Part shown: positions 43,061-51,371 of the stretch, piece by piece | Layout: each line of letters begins with the position of its first letter | Numbering within the stretch: the stretch's first letter is position 1 | Source: Tenacibaculum discolor | GTDB lineage: Bacteria; Bacteroidota; Bacteroidia; Flavobacteriales; Flavobacteriaceae | Direction of reading: 5' to 3' | NCBI RefSeq assembly: GCF_003664185.1 | Contig: NZ_RCCS01000010.1 | Span: 186,001-250,000, forward strand | DNA length: 64,000 bases | The notes under the pieces: generated by a model | The model's database searches: none | What the model saw: the letters and a program-made list of their open reading frames with translations, nothing else | Told to the model about the DNA's origin: nothing | Translations under genes and position numbers: made by a program

Positions 43061-43104
43061 CAATTCCGAGAGGATTCGGACGTAGTCGAATCCTCTCGGA
43101 GTTG
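43061..43104. repeat. Strong GC-rich hairpin in cassette-like segment
   Basis: CCGAGAGGATTCG (43066-43078) and CGAATCCTCTCGG (43087-43099) form a 13-base perfect stem that extends to 18 bases with one wobble. No T-run follows on either strand, so it is not a simple terminator. GTTAGGGC behind it resembles, but does not meet, an integron recombination core. Confidence 0.6.
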
Positions 43105-43127
43105 CGGTCATACATTGTTAGGGCATG

Positions 43128-43754
43128 TTATTTGTTTTTATTTCTAAGCTCAATTTCCATTGCTCTTTTATAAAAATCAGCAAATTCTTTTTCATCATAC
43201 TTAACTCTCATAGCAGCTAAAACATCTGGTAACCCTAAACTAAACCAATCCCAAAGCATAGTGTCGTAATTGTATTTATACATTTGTTTCCCTATTTCGT
43301 TTCTTATTTGTGTTATTTCAGCAGTTGAAATACCATGCCTATTTAGTAATTGGGTTGTCTTAATGTCTTCTTCTGGAGTAATAGCAGTATCTAGGTATGG
43401 TTCTAATAACCAGTTCCAGTTTTTTGTTTCTTTAAAAGTAGCTATGTTGTTTTTTTCTGTAAACTCTTTAAGTGACTTGGTATGTTCTCGAGAGATAAAT
43501 ATAACTTCATCTCCAATTTTAATTAAAGGAGGATAGGATTGATGGCAAATAGCAGTTATTTCATCAGCTTTAATTTTTTTATTAGGAAACACAACTGACG
43601 GTTTAAATGGGTATGCTAAAACTTCAATTTGATTTTCTAAGATTCTAGCTTCTCCAATTCCACAAATCATATTATCTATTTCATAGCTCGTAGCTCTAAA
43701 AAAGGAGCCTTTTTTAGTATATTTACTAAATATCTTCTTTAAAAAATTGAGCAT
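43128..43754 (-). CDS. Hypothetical cytoplasmic protein
   Basis: I do not recognise this 208-residue protein. It begins MLNFLKKIFSKYTKKGSFFR and has a beta-rich first part with RILENQIEVLAYPFKPSVVF and IKIGDEVIFISREHTKSLKE, which is reminiscent of small PH-like or GRAM-like domains, then a helical C-terminal part (TTQLLNRHGISTAEITQIRN, WDWFSLGLPDVLAAMRVKYD). No signal peptide or helix in the membrane. Confidence 0.72.
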   Translation of the reverse strand: MLNFLKKIFSKYTKKGSFFRATSYEIDNMICGIGEARILENQIEVLAYPFKPSVVFPNKKIKADEITAICHQSYPPLIKIGDEVIFISREHTKSLKEFTEKNNIATFKETKNWNWLLEPYLDTAITPEEDIKTTQLLNRHGISTAEITQIRNEIGKQMYKYNYDTMLWDWFSLGLPDVLAAMRVKYDEKEFADFYKRAMEIELRNKNK

Positions 43755-43800
43755 TTTTAATTACTTTAATAGGTAAGATTTTTAATGACTAATTGTGGTT

Positions 43801-44178
43801 TTATTCATTTAACTTATTGACTAACTTTCTAGAAGTAACTGTGTCGTAAATTATTTTTAGCTTCGTTATTTTATTTTCAGAGTTAAGTTCAATAATATCA
43901 ACTACATCAAACTCTACTTTTTCATTGTTTTTTAAAGTCCATTTATAGGTAAAGTAAAGAGCCAAATTGTTAGAATCATTTTGTTCAAAAATTCCTTTTA
44001 GAAAAAGTTCAGAATTAGAAGTGTCATTATTTAATTCACGATAAAACACATCTGCTTTTTTAATTCCATAGATAGGAGATTCAACAATTCCGTTATTACT
44101 AAACAAACCAATAACCTTTTCTATATTTCCGTTTTCTAGGTATTCTAGATATTTTTTTGCTATTCCACTTTTATTCAT
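43801..44178 (-). CDS. SnoaL/NTF2-like protein
   Basis: A 125-residue protein of the NTF2-like cone fold: AKKYLEYLENGNIEKVIGLF, SNNGIVESPIYGIKKADVFY, YFTYKWTLKNNEKVEFDVVD, and FDVVDIIELNSENKITKLKI. The family includes isomerases and binding proteins; no function can be assigned. It lies on the same strand as the preceding small unknown gene with 46 bases between. Confidence 0.8.
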   Translation of the reverse strand: MNKSGIAKKYLEYLENGNIEKVIGLFSNNGIVESPIYGIKKADVFYRELNNDTSNSELFLKGIFEQNDSNNLALYFTYKWTLKNNEKVEFDVVDIIELNSENKITKLKIIYDTVTSRKLVNKLNE

Positions 44179-44318
44179 AAAATAAAATTTATTTTAAAAC
44201 TACGTATGTATTTACTCTAAAGGTATGGTTTTAATTCTTGCTCAAAAAATAGTTGAATGTTAGTTTTTAGTATTAATGAATTAATATTCTTTTTAGAATT
44301 TATAAATGCAAATCACAT

Positions 44319-44804
44319 TTATAAATTCAATTCGAGTATCTCTCCGGGTAATCCGTCAAAATCTTTAAACTCTTTTGAGTAGAATCCATTATTTGTTAAA
44401 ACTTTTCTTGAGGGAATATTTTTAGGGTTTATTATTGCAAAAATTCTTTTTAAAGAGTTTTGTTTTTTACCTATTTCAATTAATCTTCTTCCAACAGTAC
44501 TAGCAATTCCCTTTCCCCAGTATTTAGGCAAAAGTATATATCCTAATTCAGCTTCAGTAGTGTTAGCTTCTGTTATTTTTAGTTTAGCTAATCCTAAAAA
44601 CTCATTCGTGTCTTCATTAAGAATTTTGCAGTTACCGAAACTTGGTGTAAGCCTGTTATTTTCTATTAGTTTTTCAAAGTCCTTTTTAGCTTCCTCTAAT
44701 TCAATAGCTCTTTCGGTAATCATTTCCATAACTTTTTCATTATTTACGAGCTTGAAATAATTGGTAAAGTCAGATTCTGTGAATTTTGTTAGTATTATTT
44801 TCAT
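44319..44804 (-). CDS. GNAT family N-acetyltransferase
   Basis: Predicted protein of 161 residues with the RimJ/RimL type of GNAT fold: LTKFTESDFTNYFKLVNNEK, LGLAKLKITEANTTEAELGY, acetyl-CoA loop LLPKYWGKGIASTVGRRLIE and NPKNIPSRKVLTNNGFY. It acetylates an amino group, of a protein N-terminus or a small molecule. Substrate unknown. Confidence 0.9.
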   Translation of the reverse strand: MKIILTKFTESDFTNYFKLVNNEKVMEMITERAIELEEAKKDFEKLIENNRLTPSFGNCKILNEDTNEFLGLAKLKITEANTTEAELGYILLPKYWGKGIASTVGRRLIEIGKKQNSLKRIFAIINPKNIPSRKVLTNNGFYSKEFKDFDGLPGEILELNL

Positions 44805-45047
44805 ACAATATTTTTTTAGGATTTGTTTTCAGAATAGTAGCAATTCACAGTTGTAAGTAGCTGTTTGATTTAAATTTTAAAAATCTAATTATCACAATTT
44901 TGTATATCTGATTTGTAAACAGGGTTAGCCAGTATAATTACGAATATAAAAACAATTGCTACGAAAACAAACTACTTTTTATAGGGAACTACCTACCATA
45001 TACATTTGATACTTGTAATTAATAATAAAACATCATATCAAATAAAA

Positions 45048-45647
45048 ATGGAAGAACAAGTTGCTATTTTAAAAAATGAAGATTATTCTTTTAGAGAACT
45101 TAATGGAGGCATTGCAATTTTAGATTATACAGGAAAGTCTACTGATATTGTGATTCCCGATAATATTAACGATAAACCTGTAAAATATATACTAAGGGAA
45201 GCTTTTGATAACAAAGGACTCAAAGCAGTGGTTTTACCAAAGTTTCTAGAGTATATAGATGAAGATGCTTTTTATAAGAATGAAATAAAAGAGTTGGTAA
45301 TTCCTTCAAAAGTAAAAGAAATAAGGGGAGGAGCCTTTGGGAGAAATAAGATTGAAAAACTTATTATTGAAGCATCAATTACAACAATTCATATGTTTTG
45401 TTTTGTGGGTAATGCGCTTACGAGTATAGATTTACCAGAGTCAGTAACTACATTGTATAACGATTGTTTTGCTGAGAATGATTTTGAAGAACTTACAATT
45501 CCAGAACATATAACAACCTTAGGAAGTGATTCTTTTAAAGATAGCAAGAAGTTAAAAAAGGTAATTTTACCTCAAAAATTAGAAGGTAGTATTACTGGAG
45601 CTTTTAGAGAATCAGATATTAATAATATTGATTTTGTGTTGTACTAA
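45048..45647 (+). CDS. BspA-type leucine-rich repeat protein
   Basis: About 199 residues from the ATG at 45048; a TTG further up is also in frame. It has five to six BspA-like repeats with the pattern xxIxxxAFxxxxLxxVxLPxxV (DEDAFYKNEIKELVIPSKV, GGAFGRNKIEKLIIEASIT, FVGNALTSIDLPESVTTLYN, FAENDFEELTIPEHITTLGS). No signal peptide, so it appears cytoplasmic. Such repeats bind other proteins. It stands between the GNAT gene and the small peptide gene. Confidence 0.88.
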   Translation: MEEQVAILKNEDYSFRELNGGIAILDYTGKSTDIVIPDNINDKPVKYILREAFDNKGLKAVVLPKFLEYIDEDAFYKNEIKELVIPSKVKEIRGGAFGRNKIEKLIIEASITTIHMFCFVGNALTSIDLPESVTTLYNDCFAENDFEELTIPEHITTLGSDSFKDSKKLKKVILPQKLEGSITGAFRESDINNIDFVLY

Positions 45648-45855
45648 TTAGTATTAATTAGAGCTAACAAAAAAACTAGTGGTTTTAAAGAGTTAATAAA
45701 ACTTGTTTTCTGTTTTAAAATCTAAATAAGTATTGGTTTATAGGTGTTTATGTTGTTTTTTGCGTATTTTAGGATAATTTTTTCGCGGAGAATTGGCATA
45801 CGCTGTGAGTGCCATTAAATGTTCACAGTTTCAAATAACTGTTAAAAGTTTTAGT

Positions 45856-46035
45856 ATGAAAAATTTATTAAACTTAGGAAAAGTTCTAAACAAGTTTGAA
45901 CAAAAACAAATTAAAGGAAGCAATGGTAATGAATGCTATGAATGTCTACCTGATGCTCCTCCAGGAAGTGGTTTTGCATGTGCAGGGTCTGATGTATGTC
46001 AATTTATGCCTGATGGGTGTCATATATGTGTGTAA
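45856..46035 (+). CDS. Small Cys-rich peptide with Bacteroidota GG-type leader (RiPP precursor-like)
   Basis: A 59-residue peptide beginning MKNLLNLGKVLNKFEQKQIK. The leader pattern (NLGKxLNKxEQKxI followed by G) is that of the GG natural product precursors of Bacteroidota; the usual GG is GS here (residues 21-22). The core has six Cys (27, 30, 42, 48, 55, 58), two Pro-rich turns and no clear dehydration sites. The upstream part of the frame is not needed. A UUCG-loop terminator follows. It is likely exported by a C39-peptidase transporter; none is near. Alternative: a small secreted peptide not modified. Confidence 0.8.
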   Translation: MKNLLNLGKVLNKFEQKQIKGSNGNECYECLPDAPPGSGFACAGSDVCQFMPDGCHICV

Positions 46036-46051
46036 GAAAGATTTAGAGCTT

Positions 46052-46076
46052 AGCGAACTTCGGTTCGCTTTTCTTT
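46052..46076 (+). terminator. UUCG-loop terminator behind first small peptide gene
   Basis: AGCGAAC, TTCG loop, GTTCGCT, then TTTCTTTTTTA. The same stem and loop is found for the facing peptide gene. Confidence 0.9.
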
Positions 46077-46161
46077 TTTATAGTATTATAAACTATGCTG
46101 AGTTATTTAGATGTTAAAAAAAATAATTATAGGAGTACATTAAATATATAAACTCTTTCTA

Positions 46162-46187
46162 AAAAAAATAGCGAACCGAAGTTCGCT
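46162..46187 (-). terminator. UUCG-loop terminator behind the second small peptide gene
   Basis: On the minus strand AGCGAAC, TTCG, GTTCGCT, then ATTTTTTTT. Identical hairpin to that at 46052-46069. Confidence 0.9.
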
Positions 46188-46194
46188 GATAAAT

Positions 46195-46353
46195 TTAGTT
46201 ACCTGGTTCAGGTATACAGTTACAATTTTCATCAAAGCCATAGCCTTCTTGACAAGGTCTAGTGAAAACTCCACAGTTTTCATTTCCTCCATTAACTGAT
46301 TTTTGTTCTTGTTTATTTAAAACAGCACCTAAGTTTGAAATGTTCTTTAACAT
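46195..46353 (-). CDS. Second small Cys-rich GG-leader peptide (RiPP precursor-like)
   Basis: A 52-residue peptide beginning MLKNISNLGAVLNKQEQKSV and then NGG at 21-23, a full double-glycine leader of the Bacteroidota natural-product type. The core of 29 residues has four Cys (27, 34, 44, 46) and ends NCNCIPEPGN. It is a paralogue of the peptide at 45856-46035, to which its leader is closely similar, and faces it. The ATG eight codons upstream is less likely to be used, as the leader starts with MLKN as in relatives. Confidence 0.82.
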   Translation of the reverse strand: MLKNISNLGAVLNKQEQKSVNGGNENCGVFTRPCQEGYGFDENCNCIPEPGN

Positions 46354-46506
46354 AATTTGAGTTTTAAAATTTATCAAACATATAAATAAAACATAATTAA
46401 GAAACGAAATAAACCGTAATAAAAGTAAGGTAATTCCTTACTTAACTAAATTTAACAAATAACTAGAGTTGAAGAAGCAATCATAGGATTTGGAGAAACA
46501 GAAAAG

Positions 46507-46533
46507 CCGAAGTTCGCCAATAAAATTTAGTTA
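46507..46533 (-). repeat. Remnant copy of the small-peptide gene end
   Basis: CCGAAGTTCGCC followed by AATAAAATTTAGTTA repeats, with three differences, the stretch at 46176-46201 that spans the end of the second peptide gene and half of its terminator. No peptide is encoded beside this copy, so it looks like a decayed duplicate. Confidence 0.6.
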
Positions 46534-46650
46534 TGAAAAGATAAAGTAGTATTACAAACTTTCTAATTTAACTAAATTAAGTTACAAGTTTTTAAATATA
46601 GTAAACAAAGGAAGATTAATTTATGATGAAAAATTAATTAGTGATTTATT

Positions 46651-47640
46651 TTAATCAGAAGTATTTGTTAAAATAAACTTTAATATTTCATTAAAAGCAG
46701 AATTATCTATTTGGTATAGTGATTTATACTCTCCAGTTGTCAAATAATGGTTTAACCCATAAACTAATTTTATTTGTATGTTAGAGTTCTTAAATGATTT
46801 TATTAAAGCTATTTCAGTTTTTGGATTAACAAATTTGTCGTTTGAGCCAATAATAAATAGTAAAGGAATTTTAATATTTTTATATGTTTGTTCATGATTC
46901 TGTTTAACATGGTCAATATGTGCAGGACTAATAAATTGGTAAAAACCTTTGTTAAATCCATTTTCCTTTGCTGCTTTTTTTGCTTTTTTTCGTATTGTTT
47001 TAAAATCATCATTTTCAATTATTATAGGGTAAAATAAATTTAATAAGTCGATAATTTCATCTTGTGATTTCCCTTTGATTCTATAAAAACTACTAATATT
47101 TTGTTTAGCTTGATATTTAAAAAAAGCTCCTTCTTTTTCAATAGGCGTTGCCATTTGTATAAGAAAGTCTATATTTTTATTTCTTTCATAAGCCCCTATT
47201 GATGCTACACCGCCCAAACTATGACCCAGTACGCCAATTTTTTTATTTTTAAACTTGTCTTTTAAATGAGTAATACAATAATATAAATCATCTGTTAGTG
47301 TTGAAGCAAAAGTACTAAAAGCTCCTTCAGATTTACCAATACCTCTTTCATCAAACCTATACACAGCAATGTTATTTTGTAAAAATTTTTTGGCCATTAC
47401 AAAATGAGCATGTCTTGTGTCTTTTCCTGTACCAGGTACAATAACTATTATGTTTTTATATCCAGCTTTTGGTTCAATTAATGTCCCAGAAAGATTTATT
47501 TTATCTTCTAAATTTTTGAAATTTATTTCCGTGTGAATATAATTATAATTTGGATCAATCTTTTTTTCATAGTCAAAAATATTTTGACTACTTACCATTA
47601 AAAAAGAAAGAAGAAAAAAAATCATTACAAATCGTTTCAT
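46651..47640 (-). CDS. Exported alpha/beta hydrolase
   Basis: Predicted protein of 329 residues with signal MKRFVMIFFLLSFLMVSSQ. Alpha/beta-hydrolase motifs: IVIVPGTGKDTRHAHF, RFDERGIGKSEG, catalytic serine in GVLGHSLGGVASIGAYERN, aspartate in LFIIGSNDKFVNPKTE and His in LVYGLNHYLTTGE. It resembles YqiA/dienelactone-type esterases of the AB_hydrolase 5/S15-like group. It is divergent from the lanthipeptide precursor gene, 55 bases away, so the two share an intergenic promoter region. Confidence 0.9.
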   Translation of the reverse strand: MKRFVMIFFLLSFLMVSSQNIFDYEKKIDPNYNYIHTEINFKNLEDKINLSGTLIEPKAGYKNIIVIVPGTGKDTRHAHFVMAKKFLQNNIAVYRFDERGIGKSEGAFSTFASTLTDDLYYCITHLKDKFKNKKIGVLGHSLGGVASIGAYERNKNIDFLIQMATPIEKEGAFFKYQAKQNISSFYRIKGKSQDEIIDLLNLFYPIIIENDDFKTIRKKAKKAAKENGFNKGFYQFISPAHIDHVKQNHEQTYKNIKIPLLFIIGSNDKFVNPKTEIALIKSFKNSNIQIKLVYGLNHYLTTGEYKSLYQIDNSAFNEILKFILTNTSD

Positions 47641-47695
47641 GAAATTTATATATTATATATATTGCAAACTTATTAATTAAAAAATTTAAAAAATA

Positions 47696-47899
47696 ATGTT
47701 AAAAAAGAAATTATCTCTCAATAAAGAGAAAATTGCGAGTCTAAATGATTTTGAAATGAACCAAATTAGAGGAGGTGTAGAAGCTGATAAATCAAGCCCA
47801 AGTACAAAACGAGGTTTTACTTGTTGTTGGTGTATTAAAATCGGAGGTTCGGGAACCTCAAGAGTTGAAACAGTTAATCCTACAGTGATAAATAATTAA
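47696..47899 (+). CDS. Class I lanthipeptide precursor (LanA)
   Basis: A 67-residue peptide with leader MLKKKLSLNKEKIASLNDFE and then MNQIRGG at 21-27; the pattern LSLNKEKIxxLNDxEMNxIxGG is typical of class I lanthipeptide precursors of Bacteroidota. The core of 40 residues contains five Ser, five Thr and three Cys in CCWC (43-46 region), enough for up to three lanthionine rings. LanC and both parts of LanB follow. GG suggests cleavage by a C39-type transporter. Probable secreted antimicrobial or signal peptide; product not known. Confidence 0.88.
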   Translation: MLKKKLSLNKEKIASLNDFEMNQIRGGVEADKSSPSTKRGFTCCWCIKIGGSGTSRVETVNPTVINN

Positions 47900-47922
47900 G
47901 CTCAGTTCAATTTTTATTATTT

Positions 47923-47950
47923 AAGCCTAATTAACTTTAGGCTTTTTTTA
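47923..47950 (+). terminator. Attenuator-type hairpin between precursor and LanC genes
   Basis: AAGCCTAA / TTAGGCTT with a six-base loop then TTTTTTA, five bases ahead of the lanC ATG. It would let most transcripts end behind the precursor gene, so more peptide than enzyme is made. Confidence 0.82.
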
Positions 47951-47954
47951 TACA

Positions 47955-49133
47955 ATGAAAAGAAAACAAGTTTTAAAAACTATTACATTAATAGAGCAAC
48001 AATTATATTGTTCTTGGAAGAATGTAGACAATATATCTCTCTATCAAGGAATTTCCGGTATAGCTCTTTTTTATTATAATTTATATAGATTAACAAAAGA
48101 AGAAAAGTACCTAAATGTATTAAATAAAATTATAGAAACTCTTTTTGAAAAGCTTAATAATTCTACGTATAATTATTCATATTGTGAAGGTTTATCAGGT
48201 ATAGCTCACTTGATTTATTTTTTGAAACAAAAAAAAATTATAGATGAAGACGTAGAAGATACATTAAAAGAAATTGATAGTATTTTATATGATTGGGCTA
48301 TAAATTATACTTCTGATATAGAAAGTATAGATTTTTTACACGGAAGTTTAGGGGCTCTTCATTACTTAATAGATAGAAAATATACTAAAGCCAAAACTCT
48401 CCTTTATAAAATTAAAGAAGTAATTGAAAAAGATATAGAGGAAGGGAAAACTTCATTTGAAACCAATGTAGTTAATTGCGGATTAGCACATGGTAATATT
48501 TCATATTTATTAATTTTTTCAAACTATTTAGAGAAATATCCTAAAGATACTATAATTGAAAATTTCATATTTAAGGTAATTAATTTACAATTAAAATATA
48601 AGTCAAGAAACTCAAACAGCTTATCTGTTTTTCCCTCTATTGTTTATGCTAATACAAATGAACCTAATAATTATGATATCCCTATGGGGTGGTGCTATGG
48701 GGATCAGACAGCTGTTTTTGGTTTAAACAAAGCTGCTAAAATAATAGATGATGACGAGGTTTTATCTCTTACAAAAGAAATTGCATATCATTGTTGTAAA
48801 AGAGACACGATAATAAAGTCTTTTTTTTCTGAAGAATCTGATGCTTGTTTTTGTCATGGTACTTCTAGTGCTGCTTATTTATTCAAAAAAATGTACAAAA
48901 CATATAATGAAGATGTATTTAATGATAGGTATGAACTTTTTATAAATTATACTTTAGATAGGAGGAAATTTTCAGATGTGATTTCTGGCTATAAAAAATA
49001 CAGTAATATAACAGGAGAAAATGAAGTTTCTAATAGTTTATTAGATGGTATTTCTGGGATTGGGATAGTATTAATAGATTACTTATTAGGAAATGAAAAT
49101 GACGATTGGGATAAATTTTTTCTACTTAATTAA
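47955..49133 (+). CDS. LanC-type lanthionine cyclase
   Basis: Predicted protein of 392 residues. LanC proteins hold zinc by two Cys and a His; here GWCYGD gives Cys247 and DACFCHG gives Cys300 and His301. SLYQGISGIALFYYNLYRLT, YCEGLSGIAHLIYFL, LHGSLGALHYLI, GLAHGNISYLLIFSN and LLDGISGIGIVLIDYL are the repeated glycine-containing segments of the alpha/alpha toroid. It adds Cys thiols to dehydro-amino acids to make lanthionine rings. Follows the precursor gene after the attenuator; ten bases ahead of the LanB gene. Confidence 0.94.
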   Translation: MKRKQVLKTITLIEQQLYCSWKNVDNISLYQGISGIALFYYNLYRLTKEEKYLNVLNKIIETLFEKLNNSTYNYSYCEGLSGIAHLIYFLKQKKIIDEDVEDTLKEIDSILYDWAINYTSDIESIDFLHGSLGALHYLIDRKYTKAKTLLYKIKEVIEKDIEEGKTSFETNVVNCGLAHGNISYLLIFSNYLEKYPKDTIIENFIFKVINLQLKYKSRNSNSLSVFPSIVYANTNEPNNYDIPMGWCYGDQTAVFGLNKAAKIIDDDEVLSLTKEIAYHCCKRDTIIKSFFSEESDACFCHGTSSAAYLFKKMYKTYNEDVFNDRYELFINYTLDRRKFSDVISGYKKYSNITGENEVSNSLLDGISGIGIVLIDYLLGNENDDWDKFFLLN

Positions 49134-49143
49134 TTAATTGCTT

Positions 49144-51369
49144 ATGAATAAAACACCTTACAAAGAATTTAATGAGGTTATTATTAGAACGCCTTTATTT
49201 TCCTTTGATTTTTATAGAAAACTATTTTTTAATGAAGAAGTAAATGATTCTGAAATTAAGAAGGCTTTAGAAGATAAGGCTCTAAAAGAGGCTTTGTTTT
49301 TAGCATCACCGGAATTATATAATGAAGTTTTTAAATGGATTAATGGAAAGATTGAAGACGATAAAAAAATTGAAAGGTTAAAAATTACTATAATTAAATA
49401 TTTCAGTAGAATTTCATCAAGAAGTACACCTTTCGGTTTATTTGCAGGTTGTGGTATAGGCTATTTAAGCCAAAAAGAAACTGAATTAACCCCTAAAAAC
49501 ATAAATAAACATAAAAGGCATACAAGGCTGGATATGAATTATTTAATATCGCTTTCTCAAGATATTTCAAAGAAAGAAGAAATAAGGGAGCAATTACTTT
49601 TTTATCCTAATTCGAGTATATATAAAATAGGGGATAAATACAGGTATATTGAATATAGTTATTTCAATACAAAACGAATACATCATATTGTAGCAATTGA
49701 TAAAAATGAAATTATTGATGCTATTTTAAATAGAGCGCAAAAAGGAGCTACTATTCATGATTTAGCAAATGAAATAGTAAATGAAGAAATAGAATATGAA
49801 GATGCTTTTGATTTTATCTTAGAAATTGTTTCAAGTCAAATCTTAATAAGTGAATTAGAGCCATCTATTTTAGGAAGTGATTTTTTAAATCACATTATAA
49901 AAATTCTTGAGAAACTAAAAAACACAGATGTATTGTTAACGTACTTAATAGATATACGAAAACTACTTAATGTGTTGGATAATAAAATTGGTAATGAAAT
50001 ATCTACGTATAAAAAAATAATTTCTGTTTTAAAAGATATAGGAACTGAATTTAATCCTAAATATGTTTTTCAAACTGATCTGAATTTAGAATTTGAAAAG
50101 AATAATATCTCGAAAGATTTAATTGTTCCTTTAAAAAAGGCTATGGCTATATTGAATAGTTCAACCTTAAAACAAGCAAACCCAGTTTTAAAGAAGTTTT
50201 GTGAAAAATTATATCAAAGATATGAAGAGAGGCCTGTAAGTTTAGCTTTGGCTTTAGATATAGAAAGTGGTATAGGCTATAATCAAAATAATTTAAGTGC
50301 AGATATTAATCCTTTAGTAGATGACTTAAGCTTAAATCCAGGAAGAGAATCTTTTATGGAAATTAAGTGGAGTACATTGAATGATATGTTACAAGAAAAG
50401 TTAACAAATTCGAATGTAAAAAATAGTAACTTAATAAAAGTAAGGGATGATGACTTTGTTGGTTTTAATAATGACTGGGACGATCTTCCTGATACATTAT
50501 ATGGAATTGTAAATATTGTAAATATAAATGGAGAAATTAAAATTGTATTAGATGGGTATTACGGGAGTAGTGCAGGAAATTTAATAGGTAGATTTTGTAA
50601 TGGAAATAAAGATTTTGAAGATTTTGTTAATAGAATATGTGAAGTTGAAAAAAAAATAAATCAAGATAAAGTGTTAGCAGAAATAGCCCATTTACCAGAA
50701 TCTAGAATTGGAAATATTTTAATGCGCCCATCTTTTAGAGAATATGAAATTCCATATTTAAGTAATTCCACCAAGAGTAATGATAAGAAAATTAATATAA
50801 ATGATTTAAAAATATCTGCATCATATGAGGGAAAAATTAAATTAACTTCTAAATTATTAAAAAAAGAAATAAAACCCTGTTTAACCAATGCTCATAATTT
50901 TTCTTATAACTCCCTTCCTGTTTATAATTTATTATGTGATATCCAAAATCAAGGAAGGAATCATCTGAGTATTGGGTTTGGGCCCCTAGCAAATACTTTT
51001 AATTATTTACCAAGATTGGAATATGAAAATGTTATTTTATCTAAAGCTACTTGGAATATAAAAAAGGAAAAAATAAACCATCTTTTTTTATTAAAAGAAA
51101 AGTTTAGTCTAATGAAAGCTATTAATGAATGGAGGGAAGAAATGAAAATACCTAAACTTGCAACATTGATAGAAGGAGATAATTACATATTAATCAATTT
51201 TGAAAACATTGATTTTGTAAATGTTTTTTTATCAATTATTCGAAATCAAGAGTTTTTTATACTAACAGAATTTTTATTTGGAGAAAATGATGTTATTAAT
51301 AATAGAGAGGGTGGTTATGTTAATGAGTTTATTTTTTCTTTTTTCAATGAATCTAAATTAAAGAATTAA
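49144..51369 (+). CDS. LanB lantibiotic dehydratase, glutamylation part
   Basis: About 741 residues from the ATG at 49144 (a TTG two codons earlier is open). SRISSRSTPFGLFAGCGIG near residue 100 is the hallmark of LanB N-domains, with HKRHTRLDMNYLISLSQ next and PVSLALALDIESGIGYNQNN in the middle. It transfers Glu from glutamyl-tRNA to Ser or Thr of the precursor. The SpaB C-terminal elimination domain is missing and is encoded by the next gene, so the dehydratase is split. The start of the next gene comes two bases after the stop. Confidence 0.93.
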   Translation: MNKTPYKEFNEVIIRTPLFSFDFYRKLFFNEEVNDSEIKKALEDKALKEALFLASPELYNEVFKWINGKIEDDKKIERLKITIIKYFSRISSRSTPFGLFAGCGIGYLSQKETELTPKNINKHKRHTRLDMNYLISLSQDISKKEEIREQLLFYPNSSIYKIGDKYRYIEYSYFNTKRIHHIVAIDKNEIIDAILNRAQKGATIHDLANEIVNEEIEYEDAFDFILEIVSSQILISELEPSILGSDFLNHIIKILEKLKNTDVLLTYLIDIRKLLNVLDNKIGNEISTYKKIISVLKDIGTEFNPKYVFQTDLNLEFEKNNISKDLIVPLKKAMAILNSSTLKQANPVLKKFCEKLYQRYEERPVSLALALDIESGIGYNQNNLSADINPLVDDLSLNPGRESFMEIKWSTLNDMLQEKLTNSNVKNSNLIKVRDDDFVGFNNDWDDLPDTLYGIVNIVNINGEIKIVLDGYYGSSAGNLIGRFCNGNKDFEDFVNRICEVEKKINQDKVLAEIAHLPESRIGNILMRPSFREYEIPYLSNSTKSNDKKININDLKISASYEGKIKLTSKLLKKEIKPCLTNAHNFSYNSLPVYNLLCDIQNQGRNHLSIGFGPLANTFNYLPRLEYENVILSKATWNIKKEKINHLFLLKEKFSLMKAINEWREEMKIPKLATLIEGDNYILINFENIDFVNVFLSIIRNQEFFILTEFLFGENDVINNREGGYVNEFIFSFFNESKLKN

Positions 51370-51371
51370 AA

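Noticed and set aside
43061-43127. Integron attC site
   Set aside because: The hairpin and the GTTAGGGC motif are suggestive, but the core does not fit GTTRRRY exactly and no inverse partner core or integrase is seen, so only a cassette-like segment is claimed.
45896-46117. Frame of 73 residues overlapping the first small peptide gene
   Set aside because: It lies in another frame over the GG-leader peptide gene and passes through its terminator; the leader in the chosen frame is clearly conserved with the facing peptide.
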